NCBI GenBank assembly: GCA_016296415.1 | Contig: JAEDJH010000001.1 | Location: forward strand, 1 to 61,198 | Reading direction: 5' to 3' | From: Clostridia bacterium | GTDB taxonomy: Bacteria; Bacillota; Clostridia; Christensenellales; CAG-138 | DNA: 61,198 bases | Shown here: positions 32,594 to 39,724 of the stretch, in pieces | Layout: the number at the start of each line of letters is the position of its first letter | How positions within the stretch are numbered: the first letter of the stretch is position 1 | Translations under genes and position numbers: made by a program | Notes under the pieces: generated by a model | Databases searched by the model: none | The model's input: the letters and a program-made list of their open reading frames with translations, nothing else | What the model was told of the DNA's origin: nothing

Positions 32594-33907
32594 ATGTACC
32601 AACACTCCGTAAGGATAAACAGACTTAAATGCGTTGGATGTATAAGCTGCATCAAAAGCTGCCCCACCGAGGCGATACGCATTCAAAACGGAAAAGCGAA
32701 GATACTCGATGAGCGATGTGTTGACTGCGGTCTGTGTCTCAGCGTATGTCCGCACAAGGCTATGGTTTCGGTCACAACTCCGCTTTCCGACCTCGGCAGG
32801 TTCAAGTATAACATTGTTATTCCCTCAACCACCCTTTATTCGCAGTTTCGAGGACTGGTTGACATTGCCGATATTTACGCCGGACTGTATGCGCTCGGCT
32901 TCGATGCAATTTACGAGGAAGCAAAGGCTGCGGAAATTTTAGCCGAGGCGGTGAGCCGTCATATTCACAGCCCCAACGCCGTATTTCCGGTCATCTCCTG
33001 CACCTGCCCCGTGGTTCCGAGGATAGTTTCGGTGCTTTACCCCAACTTGATAGAAAACCTCTCCCCCTTTGTTCCTTCAAACGAGCTTGCGGCGAGGATT
33101 GCAAAGCAGGAGTTTTGCGAAACGGTAGGTGTACCGGGCGATGAAGTGGGCGCATACTATATCTCTCCGTGCGCTGCCGAAACAACGCACATGAAAAACC
33201 CCTGCGGTATTGAAAAAAGCTCGATTGACGGCGTGATTGCGGTCAGAGACGTTTATGCTCATCTGCTGAATTTTGTCGGCAAAAGCTCATCGCTTCCCGA
33301 GCATCAAAGAAGCATTGTTCACAGGGCGGGAGCATTCGGTCTCGGCTCTGCGGTAATAGGCGGTCTGAGCGCCGCCGTCGGCACGGAGCATTATCTTGCG
33401 CTCGACGGAATAAGCGACATGATCCAATGCTTTGACGAGATAGACAATGACCGTATAAGAAACCTTACTTTTGTAGAGGCAATGGCATGCAAGGGCGGAT
33501 GTGTCGGCGGTCCTCTGACTTTCGAGAACCAGTTTGTCGCAAAAAACCGCAACAGACGCCTTCAGTATTCTCAGCCGAGAATAGCTCTTGAGGCCGATGA
33601 GCACGTTCAAAAATATATTGATTCCGATATGTTAAGATATGACAAGCCCATCACTCCTCACAATATAATGAAGCTCAGCGACGATGTTGTTGAAGCAATG
33701 AAGATGATGGATAAGCTTGAGGAGGTAAACAAACGCCTTCCCGGGCTCGATTGCGGCTCATGCGGCTCCCCCACCTGCCGAACGCTTGCGGAGGACATCG
33801 TGAAGGGACAAGCCGTTGAAATGGACTGTATTTTTAAGTTAAGAGACAAGGTGCGGCAGATGGCGCAGGAGATGATCGACCTTGCAAACGCACAAAAAAG
33901 AGGATAA
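32594..33907 (+). CDS. [FeFe]-hydrogenase-like iron-sulfur protein, probably sensory
   Basis: 437 residues. The N-terminus is a two-cluster ferredoxin (C13, C16, C19, C23 and C42, C45, C48, C52). The centre resembles the large-subunit C-terminal domain of [FeFe] hydrogenases, with altered H-cluster motifs: L1 is ISCTCP (C136, C138) instead of TSCCPxW, L2 is SPCAAETTH (C193) without the usual lysine, and L3 is ACKGGCVGG (C299, C303). The C-terminus has a further Fe-S motif (C387, C390, C395, C412; LDCGSCGSPTC). It lacks the PAS domain of some sensory HydS/HfsB proteins. H2 sensing or electron transfer is more likely than fast catalysis. Sits between two DRTGG/ATPase genes. Confidence 0.83.
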   Translation: MYQHSVRINRLKCVGCISCIKSCPTEAIRIQNGKAKILDERCVDCGLCLSVCPHKAMVSVTTPLSDLGRFKYNIVIPSTTLYSQFRGLVDIADIYAGLYALGFDAIYEEAKAAEILAEAVSRHIHSPNAVFPVISCTCPVVPRIVSVLYPNLIENLSPFVPSNELAARIAKQEFCETVGVPGDEVGAYYISPCAAETTHMKNPCGIEKSSIDGVIAVRDVYAHLLNFVGKSSSLPEHQRSIVHRAGAFGLGSAVIGGLSAAVGTEHYLALDGISDMIQCFDEIDNDRIRNLTFVEAMACKGGCVGGPLTFENQFVAKNRNRRLQYSQPRIALEADEHVQKYIDSDMLRYDKPITPHNIMKLSDDVVEAMKMMDKLEEVNKRLPGLDCGSCGSPTCRTLAEDIVKGQAVEMDCIFKLRDKVRQMAQEMIDLANAQKRG

Positions 33908-33926
33908 TTAAAATCGGAGGTTTATT

Positions 33927-34286
33927 ATGAAAGTCAACGAACTTACCACCCTTATCGACGGAACATTGATGACCGCGGGCGGCGGCGAAAACGAAATCGC
34001 CTGCGGATGCACCTGCGACCTTTTAAGCTGGGTCATGGCAAAGGGCGAGAACGGCTGTGCATGGGTAACCGTGCAGACGCACATGAATGTTATCGCCGTT
34101 GCCTCGCTTCACGATATGGCATGCGTGATCTGCCCAGAGGGCATGATGCCCGACGAAACGGTTATCGCAAAGGCGGACGAGGAGGAGATAGCCGTTATTT
34201 CCTCGCCCCTGACCGCATATAACATCTGCTGCATAATGCACGACAACGGTATCAAGCCCGAGCGCAGGGCCACGGAGCAGAAGTAA
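33927..34286 (+). CDS. DRTGG-domain protein (second copy)
   Basis: 119 residues: MKVNELTTLIDGTLMTAGGG, CGCTCDLLSWVMAKG and VIAKADEEEIAVISSPLTAYNICCIMH. It is a diverged DRTGG-type domain with several cysteines (CGCTCD, ICC). CGGAGG precedes the ATG. Same operon as the hydrogenase-like protein; likely a regulatory or cofactor-binding partner, but no function is proven for this family. Confidence 0.78.
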   Translation: MKVNELTTLIDGTLMTAGGGENEIACGCTCDLLSWVMAKGENGCAWVTVQTHMNVIAVASLHDMACVICPEGMMPDETVIAKADEEEIAVISSPLTAYNICCIMHDNGIKPERRATEQK

Positions 34287-34330
34287 CGAAAGTTTATACC
34301 CGTAAACAAGGCAAAAGGCGGTAATCCAAT

Positions 34331-35032
34331 TTGAAAATCGCAACCGATTTGCATATACATTCATGTCTGTCCCCCTGCGGAGATATGGAAATGACGCCGA
34401 ACAACCTCGTCAACATGGCTTTTTTGAAGGGGCTTGATGCTATCGCCCTGGCCGACCATAATACGGCAAAAAATCTGCCGGCCGCCAAAGCGGTAGCCGA
34501 CGCCAGGGATTTGGTGCTTGTACCTGCGATAGAGGCGGAAAGCCGTGAGGAGGTCCATGTGCTGTGCTATTTCCGCACAGTGGAGGATGCGCTTGAAATG
34601 GGGGATTTCCTGTACGAACATCTCCCCCCAATGCCGAATATGCCCTCCATGTTCGGTGAGCAGATCGCCATGAACGATGATGACGAGCCGATCTACACGG
34701 AGGAAAAGCTGCTGATACAGGCGACTACCCTTTCGATAAACGAGATTGCCGAAAAATGCAGGGAACTCGGCGGTGTCCCCGTTCCGGCACACATAAACAG
34801 AACTTCAAACTCATTGATCGCCAGCCTTGGTTTCATTCCGCCCGAGTGCGATTTCACCACCGTCGAGGTTTACAGGAGCATCCCATTGGAAAACGTCGAT
34901 GTATCGCCGTATCACGTAATTTTCTCATCGGATGCGCACAACCTCGAGGCGATCTTCGAGCGTGATAACTTTATATCCGTTGAAGAAAGAAGCGTGGAAG
35001 GCATACTTAAATACCTTGCCTCAAAAAAATAA
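34331..35032 (+). CDS. PHP-domain phosphoesterase
   Basis: 233 residues of the polymerase-and-histidinol-phosphatase family: metal ligands in DLHIHSCLSPCGD, ALADHNTAKN, EAESREEVHVLC, PAHINRTSN and FSSDAHNLE. The fold binds two or three metals and hydrolyses phosphoesters. The start is a TTG with AAAGGCGG about ten bases upstream. In related Clostridia a gene of this type often lies just before hydC, which here is 10 kb away on the other strand. Its substrate in hydrogenase clusters is unknown. Confidence 0.85.
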   Translation: MKIATDLHIHSCLSPCGDMEMTPNNLVNMAFLKGLDAIALADHNTAKNLPAAKAVADARDLVLVPAIEAESREEVHVLCYFRTVEDALEMGDFLYEHLPPMPNMPSMFGEQIAMNDDDEPIYTEEKLLIQATTLSINEIAEKCRELGGVPVPAHINRTSNSLIASLGFIPPECDFTTVEVYRSIPLENVDVSPYHVIFSSDAHNLEAIFERDNFISVEERSVEGILKYLASKK

Positions 35033-35062
35033 TTTACAGGTTTTCTTTATTTTGTCGCTGGG

Positions 35063-35075
35063 TATAATGTATAAT
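35063..35075 (+). promoter_or_regulatory. Tandem -10 elements before the ECF-S-like gene
   Basis: Two TATAAT hexamers (35063-35068 and 35070-35075) lie about 45 bases before the start at 35119. No good -35 is seen. Confidence 0.4.
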
Positions 35076-35118
35076 AAGGTCAGCTTAGAGGCTGCCAAAA
35101 ATACGTAAGGAGGAAAAT

Positions 35119-35697
35119 ATGAACAAACCCGATCGTAAGAAACTGATCATTGCCCTGATTCTGTTTGCGGCCATAGTTTTGGTCTCCTGCCTTATACGGA
35201 TCGATGTTGCTTCCGACGGCAACGGAGAAGCGCTTGTTCGTCGTAACGGCAACCCGGCCGGCAGTCACGTAAATCTTATGCTGCTGATGATGCTTGCCGC
35301 CTCGGTTTTGCTCGACATTCCGTACGGAATACTTGTATGCGCTGTTGCGGGTCTTGTCAGCGAGCTGTTCATCTCCATAGCCGTAAAGGGTGCAGCCGCT
35401 TATGCAGTGCCGAGCATGATAGTAAGCGCAATAATATCGTTCATTGCGGCGAAGGGCGTCAAGAAGGATCATTCGTGGATCGGCATTTTAAAGACCTGCT
35501 CGGTTTCGGCCGTTGTCGCTGTCGTTTGCTATTTCCTTTTCGATTTAATAATCATGAACGATTACGACATCGCCTCTCACATGCTGCCCATAAACATTCT
35601 GTCCGGACTTGTAAACGTTGCCGCAGCCGTACCCATAGTCAAGGTCATATCGGTAATGATTTACAAAAAGGACAGCAGCATTAACACTGCGGTATAA
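35119..35697 (+). CDS. Multi-pass membrane protein, ECF-S-like
   Basis: 192 residues with five or six hydrophobic helices, a strong AAGGAGG site and a short positively charged N-terminus. The pattern of LLMMLAASVLLDIPYGILVCAVAGLVSELFIS and the size recall ECF transporter substrate-binding components, but no specific motif lets me name a substrate. Stands alone, with its own -10 elements and terminator. Confidence 0.6.
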   Translation: MNKPDRKKLIIALILFAAIVLVSCLIRIDVASDGNGEALVRRNGNPAGSHVNLMLLMMLAASVLLDIPYGILVCAVAGLVSELFISIAVKGAAAYAVPSMIVSAIISFIAAKGVKKDHSWIGILKTCSVSAVVAVVCYFLFDLIIMNDYDIASHMLPINILSGLVNVAAAVPIVKVISVMIYKKDSSINTAV

Positions 35698-35709
35698 ATC
35701 GCAGTTTTT
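35686..35709 (+). terminator. Intrinsic terminator overlapping the stop codon
   Basis: ACTGCG (35686-35691) and CGCAGT (35700-35705) with an eight-base loop and a T-run to 35709. The stop codon of the membrane protein lies in the loop. Confidence 0.65.
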
Positions 35710-35741
35710 GTTCCTGCCGTTTTTTATAGGAGTTTTTCTAA

Positions 35742-36482
35742 ATGAAGCTTACCGTACTGGGTAAATACGGCCCGTTTCCACAGGCCGGCGGTGCCTGCTC
35801 GGGCTATTTGATCGAAACCGAACAAACAAAAGTTGTGCTGGACCTTGGATCCGGCACTTTGTCGAATCTGATTAAGCTATACCCTACTCTCCCCATTGAT
35901 GCGGTTTTTCTTTCACATCTGCATAGCGATCATTGTTCAGATATGCTCGTTTTGCGATATGCGTTAAGGCAGCTTCACTCAAGAGGCGTGACCGTTCCGA
36001 TGCCGCTTTCGGTCGTTGCCCCTGCTGAGCCCTCTATTGTACACGGTCAACTTGCCACTTCGGGGGTGTATGACATAACCACCGCAAAGGACGGTCTGAA
36101 GTTCAACTTTACCGATATGTCCATCACCCTGCATCAAATGACTCACACGGTGGATTCCTTCTGCATGGTGATAAGAAGTGCAGGCAAGAAATTCGTCTAT
36201 ACAGGCGATACGGGATACAACGACAGGCTGAGTCATATCTGTTCCGGTGCCGACGTGCTTCTTGCGGACACCTGTTTTTTAAGCGCAGATAAGACAACCG
36301 AGAATGCCCCTCACATGACTGCGGCGGAGGCGGCAAAGCTTGCCCGAAACGCAGGTGCTGGCAGGCTATTCTGCACGCATATATGGGGCGGCGGCTACAC
36401 CGACGAGCAGATAGTCGCCGAGGCAAGGCGTTTCTTCAGAAACTCTTTTGCAATAAAAGAAATGGGAGTTTACATAATATGA
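35742..36482 (+). CDS. MBL-fold metallohydrolase, RNase Z-like
   Basis: 246 residues of the metallo-beta-lactamase fold: HLHSDHCSD is the metal-binding motif, MTHTVDSFCMVI and YTGDTGYNDRL supply the next ligands, and CTHIWGGGY the last histidine. The GPFPQAGGACSGYLIE start resembles RNase Z-like and phosphodiesterase-like members. It is shorter than true RNase Z (about 300) and lacks an obvious exosite. It overlaps the LarE-like gene by ATGA, so the two probably act together. Confidence 0.8.
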   Translation: MKLTVLGKYGPFPQAGGACSGYLIETEQTKVVLDLGSGTLSNLIKLYPTLPIDAVFLSHLHSDHCSDMLVLRYALRQLHSRGVTVPMPLSVVAPAEPSIVHGQLATSGVYDITTAKDGLKFNFTDMSITLHQMTHTVDSFCMVIRSAGKKFVYTGDTGYNDRLSHICSGADVLLADTCFLSADKTTENAPHMTAAEAAKLARNAGAGRLFCTHIWGGGYTDEQIVAEARRFFRNSFAIKEMGVYII

Positions 36483-37009
36483 TTGAAAATATCATCGTAA
36501 AGCTTGCGGATTATATAAAGCAATATGATAAAGTCGCCGTTGTCATTGATACCGATGTCAACAGCGCAATTTTGCTTAATGCCGCCGTGAGCGCCCTCGG
36601 CAGCAAAAACGTGCTTGCCATAATTCCTCACAACGAATTTACGCCCGAGGCACGTCTTGAAACCTCAAAGCGTATATGCACTCTCGCCGACGTCGATTAT
36701 GTGACGACCGCAGTGTTTTTGACTGACGAACCCTTGACGCAGGCGGCTTCACCGCTAAAATGCTACTACTGCCAGCGTCTTACATACCGAGAGATAATCC
36801 ACGAAGCCTGGCTTAAAGGCATTCAGACGGTTCTCAGCTCCGTCTGCAAAAACGACAGCAGGGATTGCATGGCGGGCTTGCCCGCAATAACCGAGCTGTC
36901 GGTGGTTTGTCCGTTTATCGAGACGGATATTGACGAATCTGAAATAATCGGCTCACTCAACATCGAAGGAAGCATTCCCCGAGTTTCCTGCTCCAATATG
37001 CAGGGATAA
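36479..37009 (+). CDS. LarE-like protein with degenerate PP-loop
   Basis: 176 residues. The second half matches LarE-type sulfur transferases: SPLKCYYCQRLTYREIIHEAW (C95, C98), then LSSVCKNDSRDCMAGLPAITEL. LarE proteins have an N-terminal ATP pyrophosphatase loop SGGVDS; here the same place reads VVIDTDVNSAIL (about 21-32), so the loop is lost. The C-terminal segment PSMACLASR of LarE is reduced to PRVSCSN, and the protein is about 90 residues shorter than usual. It may be a non-ATP-using relic, a regulator or a diverged sulfur carrier. A longer frame from 36383 lies in the MBL gene; the ATG at 36479 is favoured. No larA, larB or larC is nearby. Confidence 0.72.
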   Translation: MIENIIVKLADYIKQYDKVAVVIDTDVNSAILLNAAVSALGSKNVLAIIPHNEFTPEARLETSKRICTLADVDYVTTAVFLTDEPLTQAASPLKCYYCQRLTYREIIHEAWLKGIQTVLSSVCKNDSRDCMAGLPAITELSVVCPFIETDIDESEIIGSLNIEGSIPRVSCSNMQG

Positions 37010-37010
37010 T

Positions 37011-37862
37011 TTATACAAAGCTAAAGCTGTCCGAGTCGCCTTTGCGATACATGTCATGCTCGGAAAAGATACACAGCTTTCTTGTATGCTCGGCAACGGC
37101 TTTGAGATATTTGTATGTCCTTGCCCCCAGATACATCGTCATATCAGCTTCACCACTGACCATTATGTCATTTGCCAAAAATACATTTTGAGACATTGAG
37201 TATGCGTTATCAACGCCTACGATAATATGATCCGAAAAGCCGATCTCGGATTGCCGAAGCGCCATTGAAATTCTCTTTGACACATCTATATCATCTCTCG
37301 ACGGCTGAATATCCATCGACGGATGATTGTGAGCTATAATAACACTCACGGCATTATGCCGCACGGCGGATGCGGTTATGGTACGCTCATACATAGCAGC
37401 ACGGTCTATAGTGCCTATGCTGACTTCTTCCGCATGTATCAAATTAAAGGATTTATCAAGCGAGAGCGCATAAACCCTTTCCTCCCTTGCCTTTGAAAGA
37501 AGATGTGCGCAGTAGTTCATTGCTCGCTCGGCATTTCCAAGAGAGATCTTATCCCTTGTCCAAACTACACGCATCCTGTCCGAAAGTGAGGAAATCAAAG
37601 AGAGCAGCGCTGCCGTGTGCATTCCCACGCCGTCAACCTGCGCAAGGTCGTACGGATCGGCCCTGAAAACTTTTGCCAGGCTGCCATATTTGTCAATCAG
37701 CTTATGCGCAAGAGGATTCGTATCTTTCTGAGGTATGGCGTAAAAAAGCAGCATACTCAAAAGCTCGTGGTCATGGAAAGCGGAGGGACCGTTGGAAAGA
37801 AATTTGCTTTTCATCCTTTGTCTGTGTCCGCTGTGAACATTTCCATCGTTTTTATTAGCCAT
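37011..37862 (-). CDS. radC: RadC-family JAB-domain protein
   Basis: 283 residues: a helix-hairpin-helix region (about 25-95, DLAQVDGVGMHTAALLS) and the RadC JAB domain with the metal motif H178-x-H180 and D191 (AHNHPSMDIQPSRDDIDVSKR). Usual members have HNHPSGDPxPS; the glycine is methionine here. RadC was once linked to DNA repair, but its function is uncertain. The ATG at 37862 has AAGG eight bases upstream; a GTG at 37871 is less likely. Ends one base from the convergent LarE-like gene. Confidence 0.88.
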   Translation of the reverse strand: MANKNDGNVHSGHRQRMKSKFLSNGPSAFHDHELLSMLLFYAIPQKDTNPLAHKLIDKYGSLAKVFRADPYDLAQVDGVGMHTAALLSLISSLSDRMRVVWTRDKISLGNAERAMNYCAHLLSKAREERVYALSLDKSFNLIHAEEVSIGTIDRAAMYERTITASAVRHNAVSVIIAHNHPSMDIQPSRDDIDVSKRISMALRQSEIGFSDHIIVGVDNAYSMSQNVFLANDIMVSGEADMTMYLGARTYKYLKAVAEHTRKLCIFSEHDMYRKGDSDSFSFV

Positions 37863-37937
37863 AGGTATCACCTTAAATGCCTTTTCTTTCTATTTTGCCA
37901 TACTTTTACAATTTTTCAATAGTTTTTTTGATTTATG

Positions 37938-37970
37938 TTCATTTAAATGAATACCATACTGTGATATAAT
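37938..37970 (+). promoter_or_regulatory. Promoter with palindrome before the lipoprotein gene
   Basis: A TG-extended -10, TGATATAAT (hexamer 37965-37970), with TTTAAA as -35 (37942-37947, spacing 17). The -35 lies in the perfect 14-base palindrome TTCATTTAAATGAA (37938-37951), a candidate operator. Confidence 0.5.
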
Positions 37971-37998
37971 AGGCAATATGAACATTCGAGGTATTGTA

Positions 37999-38961
37999 AT
38001 GAAAAAATATATTATGACCGCTGTTCTCGTTTTATCCGTGCTTATTTTAGCAACGGGCTGCGGGAACGGTATTCATAATCAAAACATAGACATATCCGAT
38101 CCCGAATCAAGCGGTTTGGTTGCAACTGCCAACGATTTGGCCGCATTTTTCAACACGAGCAGTTCAGATACAGCCACACTCGTTGCGGACATAAATCTTG
38201 AAACGGATATGCTCCTGCTCACAGAGGAGCGTAGTAAAATCGTCATAAACGGCAACGGGCACACCATATACGGCGATGCGGAGTGTGTTATCCGAATGGA
38301 TGCCGGCTGCACGCTCATATTAAACGATGTCACAGTCAGCGGCGGCACCGATGCAATTGGCATGCTTGGCTCAGGAAACATCGGTGGCAAGAATGCAAGC
38401 ATTCATGCCGTTGCCACGGGCATCAATGCCATAGGCAGTGTCTGTATCGAACGTAATTCGAAAATCGAGGTAAACACTACTGTTGGCTACGGGATTTATG
38501 CAGCCGGACTTGAATTGGACGAATATGCCGAGCTTACCGTAAAAAACGAGTCCCTTTCGGAGGAAATAACCGGTCCCAACGCCATTACTGCGCTCTCAGC
38601 TCCGATAATCATGGGTGAAAACTCAAGACTTACCGCTTCATCCAACGAATACAACGTGATCAAGTGCAAAAACTCTTTCATCATGCACGATTCGTCATAC
38701 CTCAGCGTTATCAATACGGGCGAGTATCACGGTGCGGAGATCGGTGCGCTTGAAATCAGCGGCGCCGTCACGATTCAGGCATACGGCGGTGAAAAAGGCG
38801 TGGGAATATTTTTAGTGGATTTGTACGACGAAATTTACGTCCTCGGCGAATGCTCTCCTGCCCCACGGCATGAAAACGGCAGAGGCTCGCTTAATTTTGT
38901 TGATCAGCTTCCCGAGCCGATGCTTGAGCCCTCCCCCGCCGACATTGAAAACGGTGAGTAA
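37999..38961 (+). CDS. Lipoprotein with predicted right-handed beta-helix
   Basis: 320 residues. A signal peptide ends in the lipobox ILATGC (C21). The mature part has repeated short strands with Gly, Asn and Thr turns (IVINGNGHTIYGD, LNDVTVSGGTDAIGM, IGSVCIERNSKIEVN), the pattern of pectate-lyase-like beta-helices. A Pro-rich tail (PEPMLEPSPAD) ends it. Such proteins are usually surface-exposed and bind or cleave polysaccharide; no catalytic motif is visible. GAGG lies seven bases before the ATG at 37999. The next gene starts one base after the stop. Confidence 0.72.
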   Translation: MKKYIMTAVLVLSVLILATGCGNGIHNQNIDISDPESSGLVATANDLAAFFNTSSSDTATLVADINLETDMLLLTEERSKIVINGNGHTIYGDAECVIRMDAGCTLILNDVTVSGGTDAIGMLGSGNIGGKNASIHAVATGINAIGSVCIERNSKIEVNTTVGYGIYAAGLELDEYAELTVKNESLSEEITGPNAITALSAPIIMGENSRLTASSNEYNVIKCKNSFIMHDSSYLSVINTGEYHGAEIGALEISGAVTIQAYGGEKGVGIFLVDLYDEIYVLGECSPAPRHENGRGSLNFVDQLPEPMLEPSPADIENGE

Positions 38962-38962
38962 C

Positions 38963-39610
38963 ATGATACGCTTAAGGGAGTTTTTCCATAAAAAATCCAA
39001 ACTGAAGCATTCCAACAGCGGCTCCGTAATGCAATCGAGCGGTGTATTTTTACCATCAAGGGGCGCAAATTTGACACGCTTTACTCCCAGCGGAGATATC
39101 CCCCGCATAAAAGGCTACGTTTCACGGCTCGGGCGATATTCCTATGCAAAGCATTTTACGGGCTACGAAAAGACAAGAATACGCCTCTCCCGTTTTAAGC
39201 CCTCGGGAGCGCAATCGGAAAAGGTGCGTTCAAACCCGTCGGGAACACAGTTTGAAAAATTCTCTGCACGAACCACACCGCAGCCGAATGCCGTAAACCT
39301 TTCAAAGCTGAATAAGTACGGCCCCGCCAACAATCCCGACTCCTCAAGATTTCGCAGTAAAAGTGCAAATCTGCGCCGCTTTCCCTTAGATGGTACGAAC
39401 AGGCGTACAGTATTTAACGCTCCTCCTAAATCGGCAAGCAGATTCATCGGTGCCGATTCAAGGTTCGAGGCAAAAAAGGTGTACCGCCCCGTCAGGCAGG
39501 TAAAAATTGACAAGAAAAAACTCCTGCTTGCGATCTTACTCGTACTGACGGTGATAGGAATTTCCTTTGCAGTCTATTTCATTCTCAAACTCGACCCTAC
39601 CCTCGTTTAA
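38963..39610 (+). CDS. Basic tail-anchored membrane protein of unknown function
   Basis: 215 residues. The first 180 are strongly basic and Ser/Arg-rich with a loosely repeated motif of the type LxRFxPSG (LTRFTPSGD, LSRFKPSGA, RSNPSGTQFEKF, LRRFPLDG) and no hydrophobic segment. One helix at the C-terminus (LLLAILLVLTVIGISFAVYFIL) would anchor it with the basic part in the cytoplasm. No family recognised. The frame extends upstream to 38870 within the lipoprotein gene; the ATG at 38963, one base after that stop, is favoured and implies coupling. Confidence 0.65.
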   Translation: MIRLREFFHKKSKLKHSNSGSVMQSSGVFLPSRGANLTRFTPSGDIPRIKGYVSRLGRYSYAKHFTGYEKTRIRLSRFKPSGAQSEKVRSNPSGTQFEKFSARTTPQPNAVNLSKLNKYGPANNPDSSRFRSKSANLRRFPLDGTNRRTVFNAPPKSASRFIGADSRFEAKKVYRPVRQVKIDKKKLLLAILLVLTVIGISFAVYFILKLDPTLV

Positions 39611-39612
39611 AT

Positions 39613-39643
39613 GCAAAAAGTGCGGTTATTTCCGCACTTTTGC
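39613..39643. terminator. Bidirectional terminator
   Basis: AAAAGTGCGG (39616-39625) pairs perfectly with CCGCACTTTT (39632-39641) over a six-base loop. The T-tracts lie within the stem on either strand, so it can serve the tail-anchored gene (+) and the convergent HtrA gene (-). Confidence 0.7.
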
Positions 39644-39722
39644 GATACCGTGTTGGGGGCACGGCATCAGGATGGTTGGGGGGTATGTCATCACCCGAAG
39701 GTGAGCTGACCGCCTTTTCGCA
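39644..39722. other. G-rich, hairpin-forming intergenic stretch
   Basis: The 80 bases between the terminator and the HtrA stop hold two G-runs (five or six G) and several hairpins: CCGTG/CACGG (39648-39664), TCACC CGAA GGTGA (39691-39704) with outer GTCA/TGAC (39687-39710), and TGCGA/TCGCA (39641-39645 with 39718-39722) closing the whole. No coding potential. It may be part of a 3' untranslated region or a structured RNA. Confidence 0.35.
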
Positions 39723-39724
39723 GT

